Assembly (NCBI RefSeq): GCF_002210295.1
Contig: NZ_MWQH01000007.1
Coordinates: 1 to 64,000 of the forward strand
Direction of reading: 5' to 3'
DNA length: 64,000 nucleotides
Source of the DNA: Fibrobacter sp. UWB5
GTDB lineage: Bacteria; Fibrobacterota; Fibrobacteria; Fibrobacterales; Fibrobacteraceae
Shown here: in pieces, positions 1 to 9,692 of the stretch
How positions within the stretch are numbered: position 1 is the stretch's first letter
Layout of the letters: each line of letters begins with the position of its first letter
The notes under the pieces: model-generated
Seen by the model: only the letters and a program-made list of their open reading frames with translations
Told to the model about the DNA's origin: nothing
Database searches by the model: none
Made by a program: the position numbers and the translations under genes

Positions 1-49
1 CGCCGATGGTACCTGGCCCACGGGCCCGGGAGAGTAGGTCGCCGCTGGA
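1..49 (+). rRNA. rrf: 5S ribosomal RNA, 3' end (partial)
   Basis: The first ~48 bases contain the conserved 3' part of bacterial 5S rRNA: a GCCGATGGTA segment followed by GGGAGAGTAGGTCGCC. The 5' part lies outside the window, so this is the end of an rRNA operon read on the plus strand. The exact 3' end cannot be set because the 5' pairing partner is not visible. A strong terminator starts six bases later, which fits the end of the operon. Confidence 0.88.
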
Positions 50-54
50 TTCAC

Positions 55-92
55 GGGCCCCTTGAGCAAACGCTCGAGGGGCCCTTCTTTTT
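55..92 (+). terminator. rRNA operon intrinsic terminator
   Basis: A 13-bp stem (55-67 with 72-84, one G-U pair) closes a four-base loop and is followed by TTCTTTTT. It sits directly after the 5S end and most likely ends the rRNA transcript. Confidence 0.9.
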
Positions 93-183
93 ATATACCG
101 CTCGGCTCCATTATATTGTGCATGCGTGGCCCCGCCTCGCTCTCGCCGCCACGGCCTGTCAGTACAGGCCGCTTGCGGCTCAC

Positions 184-220
184 AGCCCCTTGCCGCAAAC
201 GCCCGAGGGGGCTTTTTTTT
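184..220 (+). terminator. second intrinsic terminator after the rRNA operon
   Basis: AGCCCCT (184-190) pairs with AGGGGGCT (206-213, one bulge) and is followed by eight T. It is preceded by a perfect hairpin GGCCTGT/ACAGGCC at 153-170. No ORF with coding character lies between the two terminators (93-183). Either it is a back-up terminator or it ends a very short RNA. Confidence 0.7.
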
Positions 221-241
221 ATACGCATTCCCCGCCGCGTC

Positions 242-262
242 ATGCTGAACTCGGTTCAGCAT
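242..262. repeat. short palindrome ATGCTGAAC-TCG-GTTCAGCAT
   Basis: Perfect 9-bp arms around a 3-base centre, in non-coding DNA between the rRNA terminators and the fibro-slime gene. Such small palindromes are often dispersed in genomes; only this copy was seen in the window. The rest of 263-440 is AT-rich promoter-like DNA without a gene. Confidence 0.6.
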
Positions 263-440
263 CGGCTTCTTGTAGATGCTTTTTACTCTCTGCAAACATT
301 TGCTTATTGAGTATTGTACAACATTTTTCCGCTAATAATCTGTTATTTATTCCGATTTGGAATAAAGAATATATTTTAAAGATTGGAGTTGTTTGTGCGA
401 AAGATTGGAAAAGTCTTTCGTGATTAAAGGAATTGTGTTT

Positions 441-3400
441 ATGAAGCATTGGGTTTGGGTAGTTTATGCCATCTTCTTCTTGTCTGTTGCCGCAAATGCG
501 GCGTTGACTGTGCATATTCAGTCTCCTTGGCGTGATGATGCCTCTAAGGCCGATTATTTCTTGCATGTTCTTGGGGGTGCTGGTGGCGGTTATAACCCTT
601 CTTTTGGTGCTGGTTCCACGACTATTATGACTGACGAAGGTGATGGCTGGTTCAGCTACACCTGGAACAAGAATGTGTCCGATTTTCAGGATTGGGAATC
701 CTTTACGGTAAGCATTTATCCGAATACGGCCGACAACAACTTCAATAACAATAATGGCGAGCAGTGGAAGGCCGGTGGCGAATTCAAGATGGGTACGCTG
801 TTCGGCACCGATGTAGAAGTCTGGCTTTATACTGATCTGTCCGACAAGAGCTATACCAAGTCTTTTGTGGCTCCGGGCTCCAAGATGGTGTGGTTCAAGA
901 GTCCGTGGGGTAATCATGCGCTTCCGCAGATGATTTTCGGGACCGATTCTGTGATGATGCGCTATGCAGTCGATGACAAGTCGAACTGCGGTTGGTTCTA
1001 TGGTGCGATTTCGCCGGCGATGATTGCTCGCAATCCCGTGCAGTCTGCGCACTTTATTCGTTTGAATACGCCTTACATGGCATACCCCGCGCAGGGTGTA
1101 GTTGAACTCGGCAATTACTTTGCCGTCATGGATACCGTTTTTGTGGATGGTACGGTTGCAAATTCTGAAGTAGGCGACAAGCTCGGTTCGCTTGGCGAAT
1201 GTTTTGATTCTACCCGCGTGCTGCACATTTACCATCCGTGGCGTACGAATTCCACGTTCAAGGACAGCACGATTTTTATTACGGTTGGCAACAATATTAT
1301 CAATAATCCTGTTGCAACCGAAAAGGATGCGTACCCGTACTGGTACCATTATGATTTTGCGCCTGCAACGGTGAATTCGGCGAACTGGAATTCTACGATG
1401 GCCCAGTTTAACATTTACCGCCGTCAGAATGAATGGCCTCAGGTCACTTATTTTGCCGAAGACAAGCGTCCGCTTGCATCTAAGCTGTTCCCGACGGGTG
1501 TCTACGAGACTTGGCTGTTTACCAATAGCAATGGAGAGCTCGATCTTTCGTTCAGCCCGCTGGAACCGAAGACGATTCGCTTGATGAGCCCGTGGGACAA
1601 TATGTCTCCTTCGATGATTGTGGCCGGCGAATTGGTGCGCATGGGCCCGATTTCGGCAAGTCCGTTTGATTCAACCCAGAGCGATACTTGCGGCTGGTAC
1701 CAGGGCACGTATTACAAGCATACCGATGATTGGAGTGTGCAGTTCAGGCAGTCCTTCGGTACGGATTTCTATAGCCTTGAGGGCCTGATGGGCGAAGGCA
1801 AGGAAGCCGGTACTCCGATTTCTCTCGATTCCATGGTCGCGCTTTATGACACGGTGTGGGTTTATCCCTACCCGCTTTCGAGCAGTACGCCCAAATTCAG
1901 CGAAACATTCCCAGGTCGCCTGGGTATTTGCCCGACCATGAAGATTTCGGCAATGATTCTCGACTGGGCTGGCGAATCGTATGACGATGCAATCGATATT
2001 GACTTCGGTAACATCTATAACGGTAACGAATACACGACCGTTGTCCGCGATGGTGCGGAATACAAGACCTGTGGCGGTCACGTGCTCGGCATGGTGCAAG
2101 ATACCTTGAGCGAACTTGGGCTCCCGTTGCGCGTAGATTCGCTCGCTTTCCCGTGGGAACAGTGCTCTGCTGGCCGTGAGGTAGACAAGTGGTTTATTCC
2201 CGAGGTCTTGGCGACAGACCCTGCGACGGGCCGCGAATACACGAATGCGACTTGCCGCGATATCGACCTGGTGCTCGATGCCGAAGGATTCTGGCTTGCC
2301 GATGTGACGGAATCTCCGAACGGCTGTAACGACCCCGTGAATCCGGGATTCTACCCGATTGATGACTTCCAGTATCTTGATTCGGCAAAGACTATCAAGA
2401 ACCCGAAATACGACTGGGATATTCAGGGTTGCAAGCACAACTACAGTTTCTCGATGAAGATCAATGCGCAGTTCAAGTACGTGAAGGGACAGTTCTTTGA
2501 ATTCCGCGGCGATGACGATGTGTGGGTGTTTATCAATAACCGACTGGTCGTCGACATTGGCGGTTGCCATAGCCCTGTCGAAGGCGCTGTGGACCTCGAT
2601 ACGCTTGGCCTTACCGAAGGCAAGGAATACCCGTTCCAGATTTTCTTCTCGGAACGTAATGCCACGGGTTCCAACTTCAAGATGCGTACTTCAATCAACT
2701 TGCAGACGCAAAAGACTTATTTCCCGGTCGAGAAGGCGAATTCCAAGGGAATTATCGAATACGAACTATTGCAGTTGCTTGTCGATGAATCCCTGAGCTG
2801 CGATGTGTCGAGCGTGTCCAAGATCGATACGACGTATGCGCAGTCCGTGTTCCGCCTGGTTGGTGGCGGACTCCCTGCCGACGGAGTGCTGCTTGAACCG
2901 GGCCTGAATTACGGCGGTATTTTCATTAGCGAAAACATGGCCGGATTCTCGATCGACACTTCGGCTTTCGTGAATTCGCGCACGCTTAGCCCGGGTCAGT
3001 ATGTGCTGATTTGCTACTTGGCCGCAGACGAAAGCCAGTATCAGATGATTCCGTTTACGGTGCCTGAATACCCGCTTCCGGATATTGCGTTTGTCGACGT
3101 TTTCCATGTGACCGATTCGCTGGTGTTCGACCCGAAGGGCTATACGCTCCGTGGCGATGTGCTTGGACTCGATGGCGGCAAGAACGATACGTTGCTTGCG
3201 CACGTGACCTACCCGGATACGGTGCCGTTAAAGGTGGTGCTGTTGTATGGCTCGACGCCGTGCGGCAACATGCTTGCAAGCTCGAATGTCAATTGCGTGG
3301 CTACATTGAATTTGAAGACGAAGTATCCGCTCAGTTTCCTGGATGCCGACAACCAGCGCGTAACCACGATTACGACTGATTCTTCGGGCTATGCAAGTTT

Positions 3401-4727
3401 CTATGTGGTGGGTGATTCTGCAACAGTCGATGCCTTCTTTACCATTGAAGGCGAAGGCGTTGCAAACAAGATTCACTGGACTGATATCCATTTCAAGGAA
3501 CCGCCTGTACCGTTTGCAGTAAAGGCTGCCATGTTCGATGTGAATGGCGACGGCATTCCGGATAGTCTTTCGGTTCCGTTCAGCAAGGCGTTTGACAAGG
3601 TCGTGCCCGATACGGTTTCGTGGGCGTTTGGCGGTACGCAGTTCCATACGATAGCGGGTCAAGAAAATATCTGGCCGCTGGTAGAACAGGAATCGATTAT
3701 CACCTTGTTCAATCCAGAAGGGCTTCGCGAAGATGTATTCACGGGTTTATCTGACCAAGTTTATTCGGGTTCGCTGCTGTACCACTACACTTATACCGAC
3801 GAAGATTCTTTCGAAGAAGTCAAGCTTTCGATGAACACCTTGGTCGAGGACCATGTGGCTCCGATTATTCTGAGTGCATCGGTCGAGCCGAAATCCGAAG
3901 ACGTGAGCGTGGTGACTATCAATTTGAGCGAAGGCTCGAACATCAAGGCGCTTGATGCGAAGAACGCCTTCGTGTTCTACCGCGATTCTGCAGTCTTTAT
4001 GGATTCGCTCAATATCGTGAGCTGCGACAAGAATGCACAGGGCAATGTGTTCAGATTGTACTTCCAGCGTACGGCGCAGGCAACGCTTCCGGAAGTTGGC
4101 GATTACGTAAGGCTGTTGCCGGGCGAACTCAAGGACCGCAGCGAAAATGCGGCCCACGTGAACAACCCGAAGGTGCGCATTGTAGGCGACCAGAGAACCG
4201 ATGTCAAGGCCCCTGGCGTGGTGACGATTTCGGGCGATGCCGAAGAATGGCCCTACAGTGAACCGATCGTTCCTGTGGTGGTGCCGATGAACAAGACGGT
4301 CAAGGAAATCATCGACAGCATCGGTAAGCCGGGCTTGTTGCTGAGCTTTAACCTGGGTGAACTCGCCACTTCGGCAATCATGAATTTACCCAGCGGAGCC
4401 AACAGGGATTCTGCCCTTGCGTTAATCAAGATCAACTGGGAAAACTACTATTTCTCGCACTTGGGTAGCTTTGTGAACAAGGCCGATGGAAGCATCGCCT
4501 GTAACGACGCGACTGTGTTCTACAATGCGGCCGATCCTGAAAAATCCAACTGCTACGACAATCCGGGCAACCTGTTCTTCGAATGGGGCGCTCGCAGCGA
4601 CAAGGGCCGCCTCGTAGGCACGGGTGCCTACATTTCCAAGATGAAGGTAAAAATCAAGAACGGAAAAGAACAGGCCGGCAGCAGCGACAACACCTTTACA
4701 ATCGGCATTCGCCGCAGCAAGAACTAA
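441..4727 (+). CDS. fibro-slime domain secreted protein
   Basis: A 1428-residue exported protein. The start at 441 is chosen because MKHWVWVVYAIFFLSVAANA is a clean signal peptide and AAAGGA lies about 10 bases before it; an upstream in-frame start at 393 would bury the signal. A fibro-slime domain is recognisable around residues 560-780, with the hallmark DDDVWVFINN and the IGGCH region near residue 690. This domain family is known from Fibrobacter and slime moulds and is tied to surface adhesion. The N-terminal 400 residues contain repeated SPW / GxWF modules, for example KSPWGN, YHPWRT and MSPWDN. The C-terminus (LVGTGAYISKMK) resembles FlgD-like Ig folds. It is probably a cell-surface adhesin. 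Its end overlaps the convergent ATPase gene by four bases. Confidence 0.9.
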   Translation: MKHWVWVVYAIFFLSVAANAALTVHIQSPWRDDASKADYFLHVLGGAGGGYNPSFGAGSTTIMTDEGDGWFSYTWNKNVSDFQDWESFTVSIYPNTADNNFNNNNGEQWKAGGEFKMGTLFGTDVEVWLYTDLSDKSYTKSFVAPGSKMVWFKSPWGNHALPQMIFGTDSVMMRYAVDDKSNCGWFYGAISPAMIARNPVQSAHFIRLNTPYMAYPAQGVVELGNYFAVMDTVFVDGTVANSEVGDKLGSLGECFDSTRVLHIYHPWRTNSTFKDSTIFITVGNNIINNPVATEKDAYPYWYHYDFAPATVNSANWNSTMAQFNIYRRQNEWPQVTYFAEDKRPLASKLFPTGVYETWLFTNSNGELDLSFSPLEPKTIRLMSPWDNMSPSMIVAGELVRMGPISASPFDSTQSDTCGWYQGTYYKHTDDWSVQFRQSFGTDFYSLEGLMGEGKEAGTPISLDSMVALYDTVWVYPYPLSSSTPKFSETFPGRLGICPTMKISAMILDWAGESYDDAIDIDFGNIYNGNEYTTVVRDGAEYKTCGGHVLGMVQDTLSELGLPLRVDSLAFPWEQCSAGREVDKWFIPEVLATDPATGREYTNATCRDIDLVLDAEGFWLADVTESPNGCNDPVNPGFYPIDDFQYLDSAKTIKNPKYDWDIQGCKHNYSFSMKINAQFKYVKGQFFEFRGDDDVWVFINNRLVVDIGGCHSPVEGAVDLDTLGLTEGKEYPFQIFFSERNATGSNFKMRTSINLQTQKTYFPVEKANSKGIIEYELLQLLVDESLSCDVSSVSKIDTTYAQSVFRLVGGGLPADGVLLEPGLNYGGIFISENMAGFSIDTSAFVNSRTLSPGQYVLICYLAADESQYQMIPFTVPEYPLPDIAFVDVFHVTDSLVFDPKGYTLRGDVLGLDGGKNDTLLAHVTYPDTVPLKVVLLYGSTPCGNMLASSNVNCVATLNLKTKYPLSFLDADNQRVTTITTDSSGYASFYVVGDSATVDAFFTIEGEGVANKIHWTDIHFKEPPVPFAVKAAMFDVNGDGIPDSLSVPFSKAFDKVVPDTVSWAFGGTQFHTIAGQENIWPLVEQESIITLFNPEGLREDVFTGLSDQVYSGSLLYHYTYTDEDSFEEVKLSMNTLVEDHVAPIILSASVEPKSEDVSVVTINLSEGSNIKALDAKNAFVFYRDSAVFMDSLNIVSCDKNAQGNVFRLYFQRTAQATLPEVGDYVRLLPGELKDRSENAAHVNNPKVRIVGDQRTDVKAPGVVTISGDAEEWPYSEPIVPVVVPMNKTVKEIIDSIGKPGLLLSFNLGELATSAIMNLPSGANRDSALALIKINWENYYFSHLGSFVNKADGSIACNDATVFYNAADPEKSNCYDNPGNLFFEWGARSDKGRLVGTGAYISKMKVKIKNGKEQAGSSDNTFTIGIRRSKN

Positions 4728-6190
4728 TTCTTGCTAGCGGTGTTGTACAGGTCAAGCGTTTCCTTGAGCTTGGTAGCAACGCCATTGATGGTGTTGAAAA
4801 TATCGCTCAAGTCAGTCTGGATCTTTTCGAAAATCTCGAGGTTGCAGAACAGGTCGTTTCGATAAGTCTTGTTCGACTGGTAAAGATCGCGTAGTGCGCG
4901 CAGGATCTTTGCCTGCTGTTCCATTTGAGCCTGGGCCTCTTTCTGGCAGGCTTCAAGTTCAATCCGTTTTTTCTTGGCGACTTCGGGATCGTTTTCGCGA
5001 AGAATGTACGTCGGAAGGGTTGCGAAATCTTCGAACTTGGCCGGAGCGGGATTTTCGTTTCGGGAATTGTTGTTGCGAAGACCCGTGCTCTTGACGGCTG
5101 AATTGATGGAGATGGTGCAGCTCGAAGTTCCGTGGAAATTGCAACGCACGTTCTTTTCGACTTTGCGGAGTTCGTTGTACGGGTTGAAATCTTCGTCGGT
5201 TTCTACGTAATGCAACGGAACGTAGAGCGGAGCCTGTTCGCCGGCCACCGTAATGCGGTAGCTGATGCAAGGTTCGCCGTTGAATTCCTTTGTTTCGTAC
5301 AAATTATTCGAACTGTTCAGCATGCCCTTGACTTTGCGGTAAAGGGTGTCTGCATCGTAGGTCGTGGCGATGACGTTTGCAAGGTCTTTGAGAATGACGC
5401 TCTTGACAATATCGATAAAGCTTTCTATGATGGAGTTGTTCGATGTAGAACGGCCCCAAATCGGAGTGCCGAGGAAGAGCGTGTCAGAGAATGTCGTTTG
5501 GTTGCGCCCGTTAAAGAAGGCGATGGTGCGTGCGATATTGGCAAGCGAGAGCCACTTGCTGATAGGCACGTAGATTGCGTTTTGAATGCAGAGGTCCGAA
5601 AGCTTTCCGATGATCGACATGGTTTCGGCGGAAAGGGCGACCTTCTGGATTTCGTCGGCCCACTGCGTTTTTTCTTCTTCAGAAATGGTGTATTCTTCGG
5701 GAGCCTTAAAATCTTCGCTCAAGCTGTAGTTTTGCAACAGCATGCACAAGGCGTCCGAAGAAAGATTGTCGGGCATGCAAATGGTCAGCGTGATCTCATC
5801 GACGATGTCGGCGCGGCCCATGGCGTTTTCGGGGCGCACGTCGCTGCTGAGAATGAGCGTGGTGTGCTTGCGCTTTTGCAAAGCGTTGCGCACGCATTCC
5901 TTGGTGGCGTCATCAATCGGGTTGAATCCTTTGAACAGGACTACATCGTAATCGTCGATAGAGCCTGGAATTTCGTGCGGATGGCTACCCATTTCGATAA
6001 AGCGGGGCTTCTTGAACGCTGCAAGCAAGCGGCCAATCATGAAACTCTTGCCCGAACCGGTGCGACCGTACAGGTAGAAAGGCTCGTCATTGATAGCGGC
6101 CAGGAATGCCAACTGGAGTCGGTCTTGCCTTTCAGGAAATTCCTGACAAAGAGCCTGCATCAAGTTCTGGATACGGTTTGTGAGCGTCAT
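4724..6190 (-). CDS. MoxR/RavA-type AAA ATPase
   Basis: A 488-residue cytoplasmic ATPase. Walker A is GRTGSGKS (about residues 41-48) and the Walker B/sensor region is DYDVVLFKGF followed by ILSSD. The layout of an N-terminal AAA core with a helical C-terminal half is that of RavA/MoxR proteins, which act as chaperone-like remodellers, usually with a VWA partner. No VWA gene is adjacent. The C-terminus (residues 410-488) is strongly charged and probably coiled coil. The start is supported by AAGGATG just upstream. It is the last gene of a minus-strand group after aroC and lpxK, with a 64-base gap, and its stop overlaps the convergent fibro-slime gene. The family call is firm and the substrate is unknown. 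Confidence 0.75.
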   Translation of the reverse strand: MTLTNRIQNLMQALCQEFPERQDRLQLAFLAAINDEPFYLYGRTGSGKSFMIGRLLAAFKKPRFIEMGSHPHEIPGSIDDYDVVLFKGFNPIDDATKECVRNALQKRKHTTLILSSDVRPENAMGRADIVDEITLTICMPDNLSSDALCMLLQNYSLSEDFKAPEEYTISEEEKTQWADEIQKVALSAETMSIIGKLSDLCIQNAIYVPISKWLSLANIARTIAFFNGRNQTTFSDTLFLGTPIWGRSTSNNSIIESFIDIVKSVILKDLANVIATTYDADTLYRKVKGMLNSSNNLYETKEFNGEPCISYRITVAGEQAPLYVPLHYVETDEDFNPYNELRKVEKNVRCNFHGTSSCTISINSAVKSTGLRNNNSRNENPAPAKFEDFATLPTYILRENDPEVAKKKRIELEACQKEAQAQMEQQAKILRALRDLYQSNKTYRNDLFCNLEIFEKIQTDLSDIFNTINGVATKLKETLDLYNTASKN

Positions 6191-6254
6191 GATTTCATCC
6201 TTCTTTTGCAGAAATATAAAAACTACAAATGAAGTTTGAAATGCGTGCCTGAAT

Positions 6255-7133
6255 TTAGGGGAGATTTTGGACTACATCGGGCGAGACGAGTGTTGCCTGG
6301 TATGCGATGTAAATTTGGCTTTTTACGTTTTTTTGAATAAATCCGGCAGGGAGCCTGGCCGCATCTTTTTCGGAAATCACGAAGACGTCTTGCGGGCGGC
6401 TTTGAATGATTTTTTCGAGCCGGGTGGCAAACGCTTTGCTGTGATCCTTGAAGAAGAGCTTGCGGTCGATTTTGATACCGAAATCCTGGAGGTCCCTGCA
6501 GAATCGCTCGGGGTTTCCGAGACCGCACACGACGTTCGCTTTTGCGCTATTTTTGACAAATTCTTCGCCCGAATAAAAATGCAATACTTTATCTATAACG
6601 AATCGTACTGCCGGATTTCCGCCTTCACACCTTAGTATGCGGACCATAGGAGAATCCAGGTCGTGGTCTTTCGCAAGGCTGCGCATGTTGCCGCAGGGCC
6701 AGAGTTCCGAAAGTTTCGAGGGTGCATTCTCCCACTGCAAGAGGATGGTGGTTGCGCCGACTAGGCGGGTGTCTTCGAATCCGTCGTCGCAAACGATGCA
6801 GTCGAACTTTTGCGAGCGGTCAAGTTCATGTGCCAAACGGTAGCGGTTGCATGTCGCAAAAATCTGGACGCGCGCGTTGTCTGCAAATTGCCGGCGGAGC
6901 ATGGCGACTTCGTCGAAGGCGTATTCGTGGGCGAGGAGTGCCACCGCCTTGCCTTGGGCGGCCAGGTGATTGCAAAGCCAGATGCAGAAAGGCGTCTTAC
7001 CTGCACCACCGGTGCGAAAGCTTCCGACGACAATCAATTGCGAATACTGAAGAGGCGCGCCCGGCTTAAGGCAGAGCGCATGATGCAACAGGTATGCGGC
7101 GCGGTAGCAGAATGCGGCGAGTAAACGAAACAT
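6255..7133 (-). CDS. lpxK: tetraacyldisaccharide 4'-kinase
   Basis: LpxK phosphorylates the 4' position of the lipid A disaccharide precursor at the inner membrane using ATP. The protein has 292 residues, slightly short for the family. Visible marks are the P-loop-like GSFRTGGAGKTPF (about residues 37-49), the CDDGFED motif near residue 115 and an N-terminal hydrophobic helix for membrane association. AGGA precedes the start. It lies 26 bases downstream of aroC in the same direction, so co-transcription is likely. The lipid A role agrees with lpxA elsewhere in the window and with a Gram-negative envelope. Confidence 0.9.
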   Translation of the reverse strand: MFRLLAAFCYRAAYLLHHALCLKPGAPLQYSQLIVVGSFRTGGAGKTPFCIWLCNHLAAQGKAVALLAHEYAFDEVAMLRRQFADNARVQIFATCNRYRLAHELDRSQKFDCIVCDDGFEDTRLVGATTILLQWENAPSKLSELWPCGNMRSLAKDHDLDSPMVRILRCEGGNPAVRFVIDKVLHFYSGEEFVKNSAKANVVCGLGNPERFCRDLQDFGIKIDRKLFFKDHSKAFATRLEKIIQSRPQDVFVISEKDAARLPAGFIQKNVKSQIYIAYQATLVSPDVVQNLP

Positions 7134-7159
7134 GAATCCTGCCGACTGCGACTAAACCG

Positions 7160-8242
7160 CTACAGACAATGACGTTTTTGCTGCAAGAACAAGTCTGCCA
7201 AAACGAGGGCTGCCATGCTTTCGACAATCACCGGTGCGCGGACTGCGACGCAGGGGTCGTGACGACCGCGGGCGGCCAGCGTTCCGTTTTCGCCACCGCG
7301 GCCCGCAGTCTTCTGTTCCTGCGAGATTGTGGCGGTCGGCTTGAATGCCATGCGGCAGTAAATGGGTTCGCCGTTGCTGATTCCGCCGAGGGAACCGCCC
7401 GCGTTGTTGGTGCGGGTGTGGTAGGCGTGGCCGTCAAAGTAAAGTTCGTCGTTGTGCTTGCTGCCGTGCATGCGGGCCGAGGCGAAACCGCTTCCGATTT
7501 CAAAGCCCTTGCAGGCGGGGATCGACAGCATTGCCTGGGCGAGTAACGCATCCAGGCGGTCGAACACCGGTTCGCCCAGCGCCACCGGCGGGTTCTTGAC
7601 CAAGAGGCATACGGTGCCGCCAATGCTGTCGCCGTTTGCGCGGGCATCGAGTACGGCTTGTTCCATCTTGGCGCTCGCGTCCAGGTCGGGGCAGCGTACG
7701 GGAGACTTTTCAATCTGTTCGAGCGTGAGGCTGTTCAGGTCCAAGGGGCCGCAATCCACTTCGCCGATGGAATTCACCCAGGCGATGATTTCGGTGCCGT
7801 TTACCTGCTTCAAGAGTTTCTTGGCCACGGCACCTGCGGCAACGCGTCCGATGGTTTCGCGGGCGGAGCTGCGTCCACCGCCGCGGTAGTCCCTGAACCC
7901 GTACTTGAGGTCGTAGCAGAGGTCGGCATGCCCAGGGCGGTACCATTTCTGGATTTCGGCGTAGTCGTGGCTGCGCTGGTCTTCGTTAAAGACGGCGAAA
8001 GAAATCGGGGTTCCGGTGGTTTTGCCTTCGAAAACGCCCGAAAGGATCTTGACCTGGTCCTTTTCGTCGCGGGCGGTGGTCATTTTGCCCTGCCCGGGGC
8101 GGCGGCGGTTGAGTTCCGCCTGGATTTCTTCTTCGGTGATTTCGAGGCCTGCAGGGCAGCCATCCAGGACTGAGCCGACGGCCGGACCATGGGATTCGCC
8201 CCAGGTAGTAACGCTAAAAATTTTGCCAAAAGTGCTTGCCAT
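7160..8242 (-). CDS. aroC: chorismate synthase
   Basis: Converts 5-enolpyruvylshikimate-3-phosphate to chorismate, the last common step of aromatic amino acid synthesis; needs reduced FMN. It has 360 residues, the usual length. The family signature GESHGPAVG is at residues 16-24, followed by RRRPGQGKMTT and later RGGGRSSARET and RGRHDPC. The ATG has no clear Shine-Dalgarno sequence; instead a TATATT hexamer lies 7 bases upstream (8250-8255), suggesting a leaderless mRNA. First gene of the aroC-lpxK-ATPase group. Confidence 0.96.
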   Translation of the reverse strand: MASTFGKIFSVTTWGESHGPAVGSVLDGCPAGLEITEEEIQAELNRRRPGQGKMTTARDEKDQVKILSGVFEGKTTGTPISFAVFNEDQRSHDYAEIQKWYRPGHADLCYDLKYGFRDYRGGGRSSARETIGRVAAGAVAKKLLKQVNGTEIIAWVNSIGEVDCGPLDLNSLTLEQIEKSPVRCPDLDASAKMEQAVLDARANGDSIGGTVCLLVKNPPVALGEPVFDRLDALLAQAMLSIPACKGFEIGSGFASARMHGSKHNDELYFDGHAYHTRTNNAGGSLGGISNGEPIYCRMAFKPTATISQEQKTAGRGGENGTLAARGRHDPCVAVRAPVIVESMAALVLADLFLQQKRHCL

Positions 8243-8249
8243 GAGTCAA

Positions 8250-8255
8250 AATATA
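8250..8255 (-). promoter_or_regulatory. -10-like TATATT close to the aroC start
   Basis: On the minus strand TATATT is followed by seven bases and then the aroC ATG. Transcription starting at the usual distance would begin at or next to the start codon. No good -35 was seen. Confidence 0.4.
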
Positions 8256-8347
8256 GATAATCGGCGTTTTTTCTAAGAAAATATCAGATAAGGACTTACC
8301 AACATGGCAAAGTTTACTATCTTTTACAAAGATTCTAGGAGAATCCT

Positions 8348-8935
8348 GTGAAACACTTTGGATTTATTATAACGATTTTGACCCTGCTGCTTTCTCTGGA
8401 AGCGGCCGCCCAGCGTTATAATGACTTTGCGGGTATTCCCTTCGGTGCCACCCGTGAGACCGTTATCGAAGAGGTGATGAAGCTCGGTTACGAGCCGTAT
8501 GGTCAAAGTGGCGAAGGCGAACGTGTCGTCATTCCCGTATTTATGTTCGGTGAACTGCCGGTCCAGGTTGACTTTATTTTTAACAAGAATGACAAGTTCT
8601 ATTCTTTTGAAATTCGCACCGGTCGTGTCGAACGCGCCCGTCTGAACAAGTCTTTTGAAGCTGTAGCCTACATGTCCGAACAGTTTACACTCAAGTACGG
8701 CAAGCCCTCGGGTAACCCGGCCATTGACGAAACTTCGGCCCTGAAGGAAAGCATTTTGAACCTGTACCAGCAGTGGTTCTCGCAAAAGGTTCTGAATATT
8801 TACACTGGACTGGTTCAGAAGGACGGCCGTTACTTTGCTGTCGGCGCCGTGACCCACCGCAAGCTTGCGACCGAAAAGAACGCCGGCTCGGGCCGCTCCG
8901 CAGAACGCGCCACGTCCAACAAGCCTGTATTCTAG
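8348..8935 (+). CDS. secreted protein of unknown function
   Basis: A 195-residue protein starting with GTG, supported by AGGAG six bases upstream. The N-terminus is a signal peptide (hydrophobic stretch ILTLLLSLEAAAQ with a likely cleavage after AAA). The mature part starts with DFAGIPFGATRETV, a pattern seen in small periplasmic proteins of unknown function that begin with a G(I/V)xFGxxxxEV motif; no catalytic motif is visible. It is divergent from aroC and convergent with trkA, with a shared bidirectional terminator downstream. I do not recognise a specific family. Confidence 0.7.
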   Translation: MKHFGFIITILTLLLSLEAAAQRYNDFAGIPFGATRETVIEEVMKLGYEPYGQSGEGERVVIPVFMFGELPVQVDFIFNKNDKFYSFEIRTGRVERARLNKSFEAVAYMSEQFTLKYGKPSGNPAIDETSALKESILNLYQQWFSQKVLNIYTGLVQKDGRYFAVGAVTHRKLATEKNAGSGRSAERATSNKPVF

Positions 8936-8968
8936 TTTATTCGTAATACTTTCAGATTTTGAAAAAAG

Positions 8969-8996
8969 AAGCCCGACTTTTCAAGCCGGGCTTTAA
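8969..8996. terminator. bidirectional terminator between the secreted protein and trkA
   Basis: AAGCCCGACTT (8969-8979) pairs with AAGCCGGGCTT (8983-8993) with one mismatch. An A-run lies before it and TTTAATTGTTTT after it, so it can serve both converging genes. Confidence 0.8.
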
Positions 8997-9018
8997 TTGT
9001 TTTGGTCGTGCGCCAAGG

Positions 9019-9675
9019 TTAGGTCTTGAGCTTGTCCAGGGCCTCGTTCGGGCCAATCACGAACAGCACGTCGTTTTCCTTGAGCACGTAGTCGGCGATG
9101 TTACCGATCTTGGGCTTGGGTTCCAGCGGGTCGCGGATAGCGATCACCTGGATGCCGTACTTGTGGGTAAGGGACAAGTCCTTGAGGGTCTTGCCGAGGA
9201 ATGCGTCGGGGCAGGCGATTTCGACGATCGAGAAGCCTTCCATGAACGGCAGGTAGTCGAGCATGTTCGGGCGGTTGAGCCTTTCAGCCAGCGAAATGGC
9301 CATGTCGCGTTCCGGGTGGAAGATGTCTGCCACGCCGAGTTTTTCCAGAATAATGGTGTGGGCTGGGCTGCTGGACTTGGCGATAATGTGCTTGACGCCC
9401 AGTTCCTTGAGGTTCAGGACCGTCAAAAGGGAGGCCTGAAGGTCTTCACCGATACAGCAGATGACGCTGTCCACCTTGGAAAGCGGGAGCGACTGGAGCT
9501 GCTTTTTACGGGTGCCGTCGGCAACGACTGCCTGGGCTACCTGGTTCGAAATATCCTGGATTTTTTCGGGACTCGGGTCTACGACCATCACGTCGTGTCC
9601 GAGTGCGGTCAAATGACGGGCCAAAAAGTAGCCCGTGTTACCCAGTCCTATCACTACAAATTGTTTAGAAGCCAT
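9019..9675 (-). CDS. trkA: TrkA/KtrA-type potassium uptake regulator (RCK protein)
   Basis: A 218-residue cytoplasmic protein with an RCK_N domain (residues 1-125; NAD-binding VIGLGNTGYFLARHL at 7-21) and an RCK_C (TrkA_C) domain (about 140-218). The single RCK pair matches KtrA rather than the double-length E. coli TrkA. It gates the membrane subunit encoded 17 bases upstream. No ribosome binding site is evident. TACATT lies six bases before the ATG (9682-9687), although the gene follows its partner closely and is probably also read from that promoter. Confidence 0.88.
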   Translation of the reverse strand: MASKQFVVIGLGNTGYFLARHLTALGHDVMVVDPSPEKIQDISNQVAQAVVADGTRKKQLQSLPLSKVDSVICCIGEDLQASLLTVLNLKELGVKHIIAKSSSPAHTIILEKLGVADIFHPERDMAISLAERLNRPNMLDYLPFMEGFSIVEIACPDAFLGKTLKDLSLTHKYGIQVIAIRDPLEPKPKIGNIADYVLKENDVLFVIGPNEALDKLKT

Positions 9676-9692
9676 GGCCTAAATGTAGTAAC

